From Pseudomonas sp. TH15 (GTDB taxonomy: Bacteria > Pseudomonadota > Gammaproteobacteria > Pseudomonadales > Pseudomonadaceae): 64,000 bases of DNA. The translations under genes were made by a program, and so were the position numbers. This document shows positions 51,247 to 59,861 of this stretch, one piece after another. The notes under the pieces were generated by a model, which searched no databases, was not told the origin of the DNA, and saw only the letters and a list, made by a program, of their open reading frames with translations. The stretch's first letter is position 1; each line of letters starts with the position of its first letter. The stretch is from the NCBI RefSeq assembly GCF_016651105.1, contig NZ_JAEKEL010000001.1, positions 4,764,001 through 4,828,000 on the forward strand, given 5' to 3'.

Positions 51247-52632
51247 GTGATGCAAACTCTGAACACCACGCTGCTGATTATCGGTGGCGGCCCTGGCGGC
51301 TATGTGACGGCGATCCGTGCCGGTCAGCTGGGCATTTCGACCATTCTGGTGGAAGGCGAATCGTTGGGCGGCACCTGCCTGAACATCGGCTGCATTCCGT
51401 CGAAGGCGCTGATTCATGTCGCCGAGCAGTTTCACCAGACGCAGCACCACAGCCAACATTCGGCCCTGGGCATCAGCGTTTCGACGCCGACCCTCGACAT
51501 CACTAAGAGCGTCGAGTGGAAGGACGGCATCGTTGATCGCCTGACCACTGGCGTTTCCGCGTTGCTGAAGAAGCACAAGGTCCAGGTCGTTCAAGGCTGG
51601 GCGAAAGTAATCGACGGTAAAACCGTTGAAGTCGGCGACACGCGGATTCAGTGCGAGCACCTGGTGCTGGCCACCGGTTCGAAAAGCGTGAACCTGCCGA
51701 TGCTGCCGATTGGCGGGCCGATCATCTCTTCTACCGAAGCCCTGGCGCCGAAGTCCGTGCCTAAACGACTGATCGTGGTCGGTGGCGGTTACATCGGTCT
51801 GGAGCTCGGGATTGCCTATCGCAAGCTCGGCGCCGAAGTCAGTGTGGTCGAGGCTCAGGATCGCATCCTGCCGGCCTACGACGCCGAATTGACTCAACCG
51901 GTGCACGAAGCACTCAAGCAACTTGGCGTGAAGCTTTACTTGAAGCACAGCGTTCAAGGATTTGATTCTACAAACAATACTTTGCAAGTTCTGGATCCGG
52001 ATAGCGACGTTCTGAACCTTGAAACCGATCAGGTCCTGGTAGCGGTCGGTCGCAAGCCGAACACCCAGGGCTGGAACCTTGAAGGGCTGAACCTGGCCAT
52101 GAACGGTTCGGCGATCAAGATCGACAATCGCTGCCAGACCAGCATGCGCAATGTCTACGCCATCGGCGATTTGAGTGGCGAACCGATGCTCGCGCACAGG
52201 GCCATGGCTCAGGGCGAGATGGTCGCCGAGTTGATCAGCGGCAAATCCCGCGAGTTCAACCCGACCGCCATCGCCGCCGTGTGCTTTACCGACCCGGAAC
52301 TGGTGGTGGTCGGCAAGACCCCGGACGAGGCCAAGGCTGCCGGATTGGACTGCATCGTTTCGAGCTTCCCGTTCGCGGCCAATGGCCGGGCGATGACCCT
52401 GGAATCGAAAACCGGCTTCGTGCGGGTGGTCGCTCGTCGGGACAATCATCTGATTGTGGGTTGGCAAGCGGTCGGCGTGGGAGTTTCGGAGTTGTCGACC
52501 GCGTTCGGCCAGAGCCTGGAAATGGGCGCCCGGCTGGAAGACATCGCCGGCACCATCCACGCGCACCCGACGCTGGGCGAGGCGGTGCAGGAAGCGGCGT
52601 TGCGTGCGCTTGGGCATGCGCTGCACCTGTAA
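51247..52632 (+). CDS. lpdV: Dihydrolipoyl dehydrogenase of the bkd complex (E3)
   Basis: A 461-residue flavoprotein. FAD motif G-G-G-P-G-G (near 12-17), redox disulfide G-T-C-L-N-I-G-C (near 43-50), NAD motif G-G-G-Y-I-G (near 180) and the C-terminal H-A-H-P-T-L-G-E are all intact. It reoxidises the lipoyl groups of BkdB with NAD+. It is the last gene of the operon; a family C repeat follows. Confidence 0.96.
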   Translation: MMQTLNTTLLIIGGGPGGYVTAIRAGQLGISTILVEGESLGGTCLNIGCIPSKALIHVAEQFHQTQHHSQHSALGISVSTPTLDITKSVEWKDGIVDRLTTGVSALLKKHKVQVVQGWAKVIDGKTVEVGDTRIQCEHLVLATGSKSVNLPMLPIGGPIISSTEALAPKSVPKRLIVVGGGYIGLELGIAYRKLGAEVSVVEAQDRILPAYDAELTQPVHEALKQLGVKLYLKHSVQGFDSTNNTLQVLDPDSDVLNLETDQVLVAVGRKPNTQGWNLEGLNLAMNGSAIKIDNRCQTSMRNVYAIGDLSGEPMLAHRAMAQGEMVAELISGKSREFNPTAIAAVCFTDPELVVVGKTPDEAKAAGLDCIVSSFPFAANGRAMTLESKTGFVRVVARRDNHLIVGWQAVGVGVSELSTAFGQSLEMGARLEDIAGTIHAHPTLGEAVQEAALRALGHALHL

Positions 52633-52644
52633 ACGCTATCAAAC

Positions 52645-52769
52645 TGTGGCGAGGGAGCTTGTGCTCCCGTTGGGTCGCAAAGCGGCCCCTTGCTGACTTC
52701 CCGGGATACCGAGTTGTCAGGATTTACGACTGCTTCGCAGCCGAGCGGGAGCAAGCTCCCTCGCCACAG
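52645..52769. repeat. REP-like inverted repeat, family C
   Basis: TGTGGCGAGGGAGCTTGTGC at the left is mirrored at the right by AGCAAGCTCCCTCGCCACAG. It separates the bkd operon from ilvE. Confidence 0.85.
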
Positions 52770-52944
52770 GTATTTTGAACAATGAAGAATCGGCGGCAAA
52801 TTTCATGAGCTACCTAAGAAATCTGCCAATCAGCCGATAGTCCGGGCTGCGAAACAGGCCCGGAATGAAGTATTGTTGTCCCCATCCAGAAAAACGTCAG
52901 AAGCCTTGAACCGTTTCGGCGGTTGTTAAGTGATAGAGGGTGTC

Positions 52945-53964
52945 ATGGGTAACGAAAGCATCAATTGGGACAAGCTGGGTTTTGACTACATCAAGACAGA
53001 CAAGCGTTTCTTGTCGTACTGGCGCAATGGCGAGTGGGACGCAGGCACCCTGACCGAAGATAACGTGCTGCACATCAGCGAAGGCTCGACTGCCCTTCAC
53101 TATGGCCAGCAGTGCTTCGAAGGCATGAAGGCCTATCGTTGCAAGGACGGCTCGATCAACCTGTTCCGCCCGGACCAGAACGCCCTGCGCATGCAGCGCA
53201 GCTGTGCTCGCCTGCTGATGCCGTTCGTGGAAACCGAGCAGTTCATCGAAGCCTGCAAGGCTGTGGTCCGCGCCAACGAGCGTTTCATCCCGCCTTATGG
53301 CACTGGCGGCGCGCTGTACCTGCGTCCGTTCGTGATCGGCGTGGGTGACAACATCGGCGTGCGCACCGCTCCCGAGTTCATCTTCTCGATCTTCGCGATC
53401 CCGGTCGGTGCCTACTTCAAGGGCGGCCTGACCCCGCATAACTTCCTGATCTCCAGCTTCGACCGCGCAGCCCCACAAGGCACCGGCGCGGCCAAGGTCG
53501 GTGGCAACTACGCCGCCAGCCTGATGCCAGGCTCCCAAGCCAAGAAGGCGCACTTTGCCGACTGCATCTACCTGGACCCGATGACCCACACCAAAATCGA
53601 AGAAGTCGGCTCGGCCAACTTCTTCGGGATCACCCACGACAACAAGTTCGTCACCCCGAACTCGCCATCGGTACTGCCGGGCATCACCCGTCTGTCGTTG
53701 ATCGAGCTGGCGAAATCGCGTCTGGGCCTGGAAGTGATCGAAGGCGACGTGTTGATCGACAAACTGTCGGACTTCAAGGAAGCAGGCGCTTGCGGCACCG
53801 CTGCCGTGATTACGCCAATCGGCGGCATCAGCTACAACGATCACCTGCACGTGTTCCACAGCGAAACCGAGGTCGGCCCGGTCACCCAAAAGCTCTACAA
53901 AGAGCTGACTGGTGTACAGACCGGCGACATCGAAGCGCCAGCGGGCTGGATCGTTAAGGTCTGA
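52945..53964 (+). CDS. ilvE: Branched-chain amino-acid aminotransferase, class IV (long type)
   Basis: A 339-residue PLP transaminase. The sequence E-V-G-S-A-N-F-F (near 227) and the catalytic Lys region, with G-G-N-Y-A-A-S (near 191), match the longer BCAT2-type enzymes. It converts Val, Leu and Ile to 2-oxoacids, the substrates of the Bkd complex next door. The start at ATG 52945 has GAGGG upstream; GTG 52930 is an alternative. It is a separate transcription unit with its own terminator. Confidence 0.93.
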   Translation: MGNESINWDKLGFDYIKTDKRFLSYWRNGEWDAGTLTEDNVLHISEGSTALHYGQQCFEGMKAYRCKDGSINLFRPDQNALRMQRSCARLLMPFVETEQFIEACKAVVRANERFIPPYGTGGALYLRPFVIGVGDNIGVRTAPEFIFSIFAIPVGAYFKGGLTPHNFLISSFDRAAPQGTGAAKVGGNYAASLMPGSQAKKAHFADCIYLDPMTHTKIEEVGSANFFGITHDNKFVTPNSPSVLPGITRLSLIELAKSRLGLEVIEGDVLIDKLSDFKEAGACGTAAVITPIGGISYNDHLHVFHSETEVGPVTQKLYKELTGVQTGDIEAPAGWIVKV

Positions 53965-53985
53965 CCTGACGGCTGCTGATGCACG

Positions 53986-54024
53986 AAAGCCCTCCATCGA
54001 GTGATCGATGGGGGGCTTTTTGTT
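53986..54024 (+). terminator. Rho-independent terminator of ilvE
   Basis: A 15-bp stem (AAAGCCCTCCATCGA with TCGATGGGGGGCTTT, one G-U pair) has a GTGA loop and a T-rich tail. Confidence 0.92.
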
Positions 54025-54037
54025 GTGAAGATGAAGA

Positions 54038-54116
54038 TCAAAGATCGCAGCCTGCGGCAGCTCCTACAGGAGATCGATGTAGGAGCTGCCGCAGGCTGCG
54101 ATCTTTTGATCTTTTA
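54038..54116. repeat. REP-like inverted repeat, family A
   Basis: Two inverted family A copies lie between ilvE and the convergent TIGR03915-type gene. The right end touches the stop codon of the latter. Confidence 0.86.
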
Positions 54117-54938
54117 TTTCAACGCAATACGTTTACCCGAACGACTGGCAATCCCACTCGCCTGGCCATCCTGCTGTTTGCCCATTCGTGCCTGGGTGAT
54201 CAATCCGGGAATCAACTCACCCTCCGGCAGATTTTTCCAGAACCGCACCGGTAGATGCCCCTGCATGACCTTCTCGTTCAAACGCGCCGGGTTGAAGATG
54301 TGGCTGTAATAGGTCAGCCACAATTCGCCATGCGGATCGTCGACGTTCTGTGCCAGTTGTTGCCATTCCCGCGGACATTGACGCTGATGGATCAGTTGCT
54401 CGCCATCGTAATAAACCCCGTCACGCGGCGTGGCGATCAGCCAGCGGTGCTGGCCCATGCGCCCGACAAAATGCTCGCTGGCGCTGTGCAGAATGTCGTG
54501 GGCCGGTTCGTGCCACGCCACATATTGCGGGCCGACACTGGATTTGGGACGCTCGATGAATCGGACAAAGGCATGCAGGTGATGAGCTTCTCGGCGCACT
54601 TGCTTGATTCGCCGCTGCAACTCGCTACCGAGTTTGTCACCGGCCATCATTGCCGTGCGATCACCGTGGCTGACGCGCCACAGCACTTCGTACAACAGAC
54701 TCCAGCGTTGATCACCCCGATATTGCGCGGCTTGTTCCAGGGTATCGAGCAGCACGCGCGGGATCTTCGCCATAAACGGCCCCTGCCCTTCAGGCACCGG
54801 ATCATCATTATTGGCAAACAGATCTCCCACGCCTTCCGACGCCCAACTCACCAGACTCGGGTCGACTTCATGGCTGAGCAGCCAACGCGCCTGCTGTCGC
54901 CAGGTGTCGAACAAATCGTCGCAATCGAGATTGATCAT
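54114..54938 (-). CDS. TIGR03915-family putative DNA-repair protein
   Basis: A 274-residue protein that pairs with the radical-SAM protein encoded just upstream. Homologues, sometimes fused to uracil-DNA-glycosylase-like domains, form the TIGR03915 (DUF4130) family of suspected DNA-repair proteins; the reaction is unknown. The N-terminal half has D-C-D-D-L-F-D-T-W-R-Q-Q-A-R, and a central H-H-L-H-A-F-V-R-F motif is typical. ATG 54938 overlaps the TGA of the upstream gene. A LexA box precedes the pair, which supports a DNA-damage role. Confidence 0.85.
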   Translation of the reverse strand: MINLDCDDLFDTWRQQARWLLSHEVDPSLVSWASEGVGDLFANNDDPVPEGQGPFMAKIPRVLLDTLEQAAQYRGDQRWSLLYEVLWRVSHGDRTAMMAGDKLGSELQRRIKQVRREAHHLHAFVRFIERPKSSVGPQYVAWHEPAHDILHSASEHFVGRMGQHRWLIATPRDGVYYDGEQLIHQRQCPREWQQLAQNVDDPHGELWLTYYSHIFNPARLNEKVMQGHLPVRFWKNLPEGELIPGLITQARMGKQQDGQASGIASRSGKRIALK

Positions 54939-56155
54939 CCCCACAACCCCATCTGTTGCGGCATCGGCCGGTCGCGCAGTTGCTGATAAAGCATATGGCT
55001 GGTGACCTCAGCCTGCTGCGGGTGGTAGTCGCTGGTGATGATGAAGGGTTTGGCCTTGGCCAATACGCAGCGCATGCGCGCGACATCTTCGTAGCGGATC
55101 CGTCGTTGCCGACGCAGCTCGACCAGACGTTCAGTGGTACGTAGCCCGATGCCGGGGATGCGCGCGATCAACGAGGCTTCGGCGCGGTTGAGATCCAGCG
55201 GAAACACTTCGCGATTCTGCAGCGCCCACGCCAGCTTCGGGTCGATATCCAACGCCAGATTGCCCGGCCCCTTGAGCAACTCGTCGGCGCTGTAACCGTA
55301 ACTGCGCAAGAGGAAATCGGCTTGGTACAAACGGTGCTCGCGCATCAGCGGCGGCGCGGCCAGAGGCACGCTTTTCGGGCTGTCGGGGATCGGGCTGAAC
55401 GCCGAATAGTAAACGCGCCGCAAGCGATAGTTGCCGTACAGCGACTGGGCACTGTGCAAAATCGTGCTGTCGTCGGTGTCATCGGCGCCGACGATCATTT
55501 GCGTACTCTGGCCGGCGGGCGCGAACTTCGCCGAACGGGGTTCGTTGAGTACTGTTTGTACGCCGGTGTAGATGGTGCTCATTGCTTGCTTGATCGAACC
55601 GATGTCCTTCTCCGGCGCCAGGGTTTGCAGGCTAGCATCGGTGGGCAGTTCGATGTTCACGCTCAGGCGATCGGCGTAACGCCCGGCCTCTTCGATCAGC
55701 GCCGGGTCGGCCTCGGGAATGGTCTTGAGATGGATGTAGCCGCGAAACTCGTGCTCTTCGCGCAGTAACCTGGCCACCCGCACCAGTTGTTCCATGGTGT
55801 AGTCCGCCGAACGGATGATGCCGGAACTGAGGAACAGCCCGCTGACGCAGTTGCGCCGGTAGAAATCCAGGGTCAGCGTGACGACCTCTTCGGGCGTGAA
55901 GCGTGCCCGCGGCACATCGCTGGAGCGGCGATTGACGCAGTATTGGCAATCGTAGAGGCAGAAGTTGGTCAGCAGGATTTTCAATAGCGAGACACAACGC
56001 CCGTCGGGCGTATAGCTGTGGCAAATGCCCATGCCATCGGTCGAGCCCAGACCGCTCTTGCCCTCGGAGCTGCGCTTGGGCGCACCGCTGCTCGCGCAGG
56101 AGGCGTCGTACTTGGCGGCGTCGGCGAGGATGCTGAGCTTGTCGATGATTTGCAT
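54935..56155 (-). CDS. Radical-SAM protein linked to DNA repair (TIGR03916 type)
   Basis: A 406-residue radical-SAM enzyme. The [4Fe-4S] motif is C-L-Y-D-C-Q-Y-C (CxxxCxxC, near residues 66-73), unlike the lipoyl or biotin enzymes. The C-terminal part has helix-hairpin-helix character (I-P-G-I-G-L-R-T-T, near 343), implying DNA binding. It is probably translationally coupled to the TIGR03915 gene. The start ATG is 14 bp from a 20-bp LexA box. Chemistry on DNA is inferred, not known. Confidence 0.87.
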   Translation of the reverse strand: MQIIDKLSILADAAKYDASCASSGAPKRSSEGKSGLGSTDGMGICHSYTPDGRCVSLLKILLTNFCLYDCQYCVNRRSSDVPRARFTPEEVVTLTLDFYRRNCVSGLFLSSGIIRSADYTMEQLVRVARLLREEHEFRGYIHLKTIPEADPALIEEAGRYADRLSVNIELPTDASLQTLAPEKDIGSIKQAMSTIYTGVQTVLNEPRSAKFAPAGQSTQMIVGADDTDDSTILHSAQSLYGNYRLRRVYYSAFSPIPDSPKSVPLAAPPLMREHRLYQADFLLRSYGYSADELLKGPGNLALDIDPKLAWALQNREVFPLDLNRAEASLIARIPGIGLRTTERLVELRRQRRIRYEDVARMRCVLAKAKPFIITSDYHPQQAEVTSHMLYQQLRDRPMPQQMGLWG

Positions 56156-56168
56156 GGTGCGGGCTCTT

Positions 56169-56188
56169 TACTGTTTAGATATACAGTA
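56169..56188 (-). promoter_or_regulatory. LexA (SOS) box upstream of the radical-SAM gene
   Basis: TACTGTTTAGATATACAGTA fits the CTG-N10-CAG LexA consensus with TA-rich centre and extended TA ends. It lies 14-33 bp before the start codon, where it would block the promoter or the early transcript. Confidence 0.85.
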
Positions 56189-56246
56189 TAGAGTCCTGAG
56201 CGTGGGCACAAGGTGAGGTATGACCCCTCGTCGGCTCGGGGCGAAG

Positions 56247-56345
56247 ATCAAAAGATCGCAGCCTGCGGCAGCTCCTACATGGATTCTTTATCGGGTGTGC
56301 ACACTTCCTGAGGGAGCCGTCGCAGGCTGCGATCTTTCGATCTGG
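56247..56345. repeat. Family A inverted repeat overlapping a coding end
   Basis: Inverted family A arms, the right one degenerate (GGGAGCCGTCGCAGGCTGCG). The right half encodes the C-terminal residues and stop of the ArsR-type regulator at 56288. Confidence 0.78.
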
Positions 56346-57049
56346 CGGTTTTCAATTGGCAACGCCAAGCCAAACCGCACGTTGAGTTCCTTTCTGCCAA
56401 GCGCCGTCAACGCCAACGCCCGACTGTCCAGATCCTGGGTCACCCATTTGCGCTTGATCGCCGTTTGCAACAACGCCGCCCCCAGTGAACCGCCCAAATG
56501 CGGCCGGCGCATACTCCAGTCCAGGCACGGGCAGGCAAACCGCCGGCGCAACGCGCTCAAATCCTTGACCTCAACCCCCAAGCCCTCGAACAACGCCTCG
56601 CCGCTCTCGCTCAGTTGATAAACCTGCTCATCGGTTTCCAGCAACCACCCCGCCTCGATCATCCGGTCATGCAGCAACACCGCCAGGGTGCCGGCCATGT
56701 GGTCGTAGCAAGTGCGGGCGAATTGCAGGCGATCCGGGGTGCGCGAATTGAACGTCGGCGCGGCGTTCTGGCCGAGCACCATCAAGGCTTCCAGTGCTTG
56801 GGCCACACGCTTGTCCGCGAGGCTGTAATAACGATGGCGGCCCTGAACGTGCAGCCGCACCAGCGCCGATTCCTTGAGTTTGGCCAAGTGCGCGCTGGCG
56901 GTGGAGGCACTGACCTCGGCAATCGCCGCCAGCTCGGTGCTGGTGCGGGCGTGGCCGTCCATCAACGAGCAGAGGATTTTCGTCCGGGCCGGCTCCGCAA
57001 TCGCGGCCGCCACTTGAGAAACGCCGATGTCGTGTTGTTCAACGTTCAT
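56288..57049 (-). CDS. ArsR-type winged-helix regulator
   Basis: A 253-residue protein. Residues 10-90 form an ArsR-like winged helix (S-T-E-L-A-A-I-A, S-T-A-S-A-H-L-A-K-L, R-H-R-Y-Y-S-L). A second, Cys-containing domain follows (F-A-C-P-C-L-D-W near 170), of the kind found in HTH regulators of P450 or oxidative genes. The last 15-18 residues are read from a family A repeat. It is divergent from the P450 gene, 82 bp away, and probably represses it. Confidence 0.82.
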   Translation of the reverse strand: MNVEQHDIGVSQVAAAIAEPARTKILCSLMDGHARTSTELAAIAEVSASTASAHLAKLKESALVRLHVQGRHRYYSLADKRVAQALEALMVLGQNAAPTFNSRTPDRLQFARTCYDHMAGTLAVLLHDRMIEAGWLLETDEQVYQLSESGEALFEGLGVEVKDLSALRRRFACPCLDWSMRRPHLGGSLGAALLQTAIKRKWVTQDLDSRALALTALGRKELNVRFGLALPIENRQIERSQPATAPSGSVHTR

Positions 57050-57131
57050 ATTTCGCTCCCGGACGAATCAAGGCCTGGTTGGACTGGAGATAGTAGCAAC
57101 ACTTTTCCCACCACGAACAAGGCTGCGACCC

Positions 57132-58235
57132 ATGGACCCGATCATCGCTGCGACTCATGCCGACCCTTACCCGTATTACGCGCAACTGCGCGCCGAGGGT
57201 GGGCTGGTTTTTCATCAAGGACTGAAACTGTGGGTGGCCAGCAGTGCTGACGCCGTGGCGGCGGTGTTCGCGCATCCGGACTGCCAGGTGCGCCCGCTGA
57301 GTGAGCCGGTGCCCAAGACGATTGTTGAAGGATTGGCCGGCGAAGTATTCGGTCGGTTGATGCGGATGAATGAAGGTGAACCGCAGCGCTGCCCGAGGTC
57401 GGCGATTGAGCCGGGACTGGCGTTGATCGACCGGAATGAAGTGCAAGCGTTGGTCAATGCGCGGTTGATCACCCCGGACGCCGAGGGTCTGTCCAAAGCG
57501 ATGTTCCGCGGTCCGGTGTGCGTGGTGGCGGCGTTGTTGGGGTTCTCCCCTGCTCAGGGTCGGATGATCAGTGAGTTGACGGCGGACTTCGTGGCCTGCC
57601 TATCGCCGCTGAGTAGCCAGGCTCAACTGGATGCTGCGCATGGGGCGACTGAACAGTTGCGGGGTTATTTCATTGAGTTGCTGGCGAAGACGGATAGCGC
57701 TTTGCTGGCGGCGATCAAGCAGCGATTTGAAGGCGATGCAGACACGATGATCGCTAACCTGATTGGCCTGTGTTCGCAGACCCACGAAGCTACCGCTGGT
57801 TTGATTGGCAACGCGTTGGTGGCGTTGCGGCGTCATCCTGAGTTGCTCGGTGCGTCGATGGATACGCTGATGGCCGAAGTGCAGCGCTTTGATCCGTCGG
57901 TGCAAAACACGCGGCGGTTTGTGGCTGCCGCTTGCGAGATCGACGGTGTGCGGGTCGAGGCCGGCGATGTGATTCTGGTACTGCTGGCCTCGGCCAATCG
58001 CGATCCGGCGCTTGATGAACAGCCAGACAGTTTTTTACTGGATCGGCCGAATCGGCGCAGTTTCAGTTTTGGCAGCGGGCGACATCAGTGTCCAGGTCAG
58101 GTGCTGGCGATGGAAATTGCCTGCGCGACTGTCAGGGAAATCCTCGATCACGGTGTGAATCTGGAGCGACTGGCCTGGCATTACCGGCCTTCGCTGAATG
58201 GGCGAATTCCACTGTTCAATATCGTCGGTGACTGA
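57132..58235 (+). CDS. Cytochrome P450
   Basis: A 367-residue soluble bacterial P450. The heme-binding loop is F-G-S-G-R-H-Q-C-P-G (Cys near 318), the ExxR helix E-V-Q-R (near 255), and the I-helix T-H-E-A-T replaces the usual A-G-x-E-T-T. It should oxidise a hydrophobic substrate with electrons from a ferredoxin and reductase, neither of which is adjacent. ATG 57132 fits the usual D-P-Y-P-Y-Y start; the longer frame at 57027 overlaps the divergent regulator. Substrate unknown. Confidence 0.87.
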   Translation: MDPIIAATHADPYPYYAQLRAEGGLVFHQGLKLWVASSADAVAAVFAHPDCQVRPLSEPVPKTIVEGLAGEVFGRLMRMNEGEPQRCPRSAIEPGLALIDRNEVQALVNARLITPDAEGLSKAMFRGPVCVVAALLGFSPAQGRMISELTADFVACLSPLSSQAQLDAAHGATEQLRGYFIELLAKTDSALLAAIKQRFEGDADTMIANLIGLCSQTHEATAGLIGNALVALRRHPELLGASMDTLMAEVQRFDPSVQNTRRFVAAACEIDGVRVEAGDVILVLLASANRDPALDEQPDSFLLDRPNRRSFSFGSGRHQCPGQVLAMEIACATVREILDHGVNLERLAWHYRPSLNGRIPLFNIVGD

Positions 58236-58366
58236 TCGTCCGCCTTCGCGGGCAAGCCCGGCTCCTACAAAGGTTTCTTGCACACCCCGAGACACTGTAG
58301 GAGCAAAGCTGCTGTGGTCGAACTTTTTTAGACCATGATGTAGGAGCGTCGATTTAAGGAAGCATC

Positions 58367-58663
58367 ATGGGATATCGGGTTGTTACACCAGAAGAAAAAG
58401 CAGAGGCGATTCGCTTGGTGGTGGACATGCAATACTCCGTCCCCAAAGCCTGTGAGGCCACCGGTGTAGGGCCTACAGCCCTGCGTCGATGGGTAATACG
58501 GTGGCGCCGGGATCAGGAAGGCGTTGCTCAATTGCCACGACTGCAGGATCAGGAACTGATCGAGTCGCTTCAAGCGAAACTGGCGCTACTTGAGACCGAG
58601 AATCAAGTGTTAAAAAAGCAATTGCCCTCTCATCTGAAGGTTCTGTTCGGTCGAACCAAATGA
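58367..58663 (+). CDS. IS3-family transposase OrfA
   Basis: A 98-residue HTH protein (E-A-C-E-A-T-G-V-G-P-T-A-L-R-R-W near 27-42) with a C-terminal leucine-zipper-like helix that binds the IS ends. A slippery A-AAA-AAG at 58612-58618, in frame zero, would allow -1 slippage into orfB. The full OrfAB transposase then joins A-I-A-L-S-S before the orfB start. Confidence 0.92.
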   Translation: MGYRVVTPEEKAEAIRLVVDMQYSVPKACEATGVGPTALRRWVIRWRRDQEGVAQLPRLQDQELIESLQAKLALLETENQVLKKQLPSHLKVLFGRTK

Positions 58664-59493
58664 TTGATGGCGTTAGAGGTGCGTTGTCAATTCGGCGCAC
58701 GTGCTCCGTGCTTGGCATTGCTCGAAGCAGCTATTACGCAAAGCGTAAAACCAAACGACTAAAGCCTCGTCTGCGTTGGCTAAGGCGCAAGCTTCGTGCA
58801 TTGCACAAACAGCATCGGGAAGCCTTAGGTACTCGTGGCCTTTGCAAAGCGTTGAGAAAAGAAGGGGTCTTTATCGGACGCTATCGAATGCGCACGTTGA
58901 TTAAAACCTTCGGTCTGCACCGGCGCAGACCGCGTTATGCACACTATCGCCGCGCCACAAAGCCGGCAATCGTTGCTCCCAACATACTTGATCGTCGATT
59001 TAATCCGACTCAGCCAGATACTCTTTGGGCAGGCGATATCACCTACATCAGGGTCGGTAACAGTTGGCTTTATCTTGCCGTAGTGATGGATCTTTTTTCA
59101 CGCAGGATTGTGGGCTGGGCGTGCTCAAGAACTGCCGACGCCGAACTCGCTGCGAAGGCTCTGAGGTTGGCAGTGGCATTTCGCCGACCGATGCCTGAGT
59201 TGTTATTTCACTCAGACCAGGGCTGTCAGTACACAGCTGATCGATTTGTTGCCTGCTTGGCAGAAAACCGGATTTTGCAGAGTATGAGCCGTCGAGGAAA
59301 CTGTTGGGATAACGCCGTGGTAGAGCGCTATTTCAGAACATTGAAGCACGACTGGATGCCGGAGAACGGCTACCAAAATCATTTGGAAGCGGAGAAGGAT
59401 GTGATGGATTTCATTTCGCACTACAACCATCGCCGCTGCCACTCTGCTTCAAACCACTTGCCACCTGCGCTATTTGAGCGGCAGGCGGCCTAA
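58660..59493 (+). CDS. IS3-family transposase OrfB (DDE integrase domain)
   Basis: A 277-residue rve-type catalytic domain. The DDE triad is expected at A-G-D-I-T (near 123), F-H-S-D-Q-G (near 185) and the Glu in N-A-V-V-E-R-Y-F (near 222). The ORF is intact and overlaps orfA by 4 bp, so it is likely active. Confidence 0.93.
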   Translation: MIDGVRGALSIRRTCSVLGIARSSYYAKRKTKRLKPRLRWLRRKLRALHKQHREALGTRGLCKALRKEGVFIGRYRMRTLIKTFGLHRRRPRYAHYRRATKPAIVAPNILDRRFNPTQPDTLWAGDITYIRVGNSWLYLAVVMDLFSRRIVGWACSRTADAELAAKALRLAVAFRRPMPELLFHSDQGCQYTADRFVACLAENRILQSMSRRGNCWDNAVVERYFRTLKHDWMPENGYQNHLEAEKDVMDFISHYNHRRCHSASNHLPPALFERQAA

Positions 59494-59696
59494 TGCTCCT
59501 ACGGAATGGTTTAAAAAAACTGAACCACTACAAGCTTGCTCGCGAAAAGGCCCGGAAAAACAACGCATCATTTCGACATCATCCACCGGGCTACAACGCC
59601 TTGCGCCTTTGCCTACAACTACGCCAGAATCCGCCGGCTTGTGCGTCTTGGGGGTCGCCGGTAACTTTGTTCGCATCACTGATGGTCAGTGATCGG

Positions 59697-59861
59697 GTTT
59701 AGTCGCTCGGTGTTTTTCCAAGTTCGCAAGCTGTCATTCAGTCAGGTATTTATACGCCTGCGCTAAATGGTAGCTGTGCGCAGGGCGCCTTCGGGTGCGC
59801 CGGTAATGCTTGGATACTGGTCGACTAACCTGCGTACAGCTGCCACCTATTGTTTAGTCGC
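59697..59861 (+). ncRNA. Structured leader RNA upstream of the DUF6124 gene
   Basis: GGTAGCTGTGCGCAGG (59769-59784) pairs along 16 bp, two G-U, with CCTGCGTACAGCTGCC (59829-59844). CTAAA (59763-59767) and TTTAG (59853-59857) extend the stem. Inside, a GGCGC/GCGCC hairpin carries a C-TTCG-G tetraloop. GTTTAGTCGC occurs on both sides (59697-59706 and 59852-59861). The stem ends 36 bp before the gene. I recall a similar block ahead of related Pseudomonas genes but cannot verify it. Confidence 0.55.

Larger units (their letters stand above)
58311..59531 (+). mobile_element. IS3-family insertion sequence (1221 bp)
   Basis: A complete element. Imperfect terminal inverted repeats of about 26 bp begin GCTGTGGTC on the left and GTAGTGGTTC on the right (complement). 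Two overlapping ORFs encode the transposase with a -1 frameshift site. AAGCT occurs immediately outside both ends (58306-58310 and 59532-59536) as a target duplication. Without the element the flanks rejoin to a REP sequence (GTAGGAGCAAAGCTTGCTCG) like that at 22564. Confidence 0.92.

Noticed and set aside
49087..52626. 1179-codon open frame on the minus strand opposite bkdA2-bkdB-lpdV
   Set aside because: It is antisense to three well-matched bkd genes, has low-complexity His/Gln/Arg composition and no recognisable domain. It is a high-GC shadow frame.
59474..59702. Two small frames across the right IS end
   Set aside because: They straddle the inverted repeat and the REP remnant and have no homology to anything I know. 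Chance frames.
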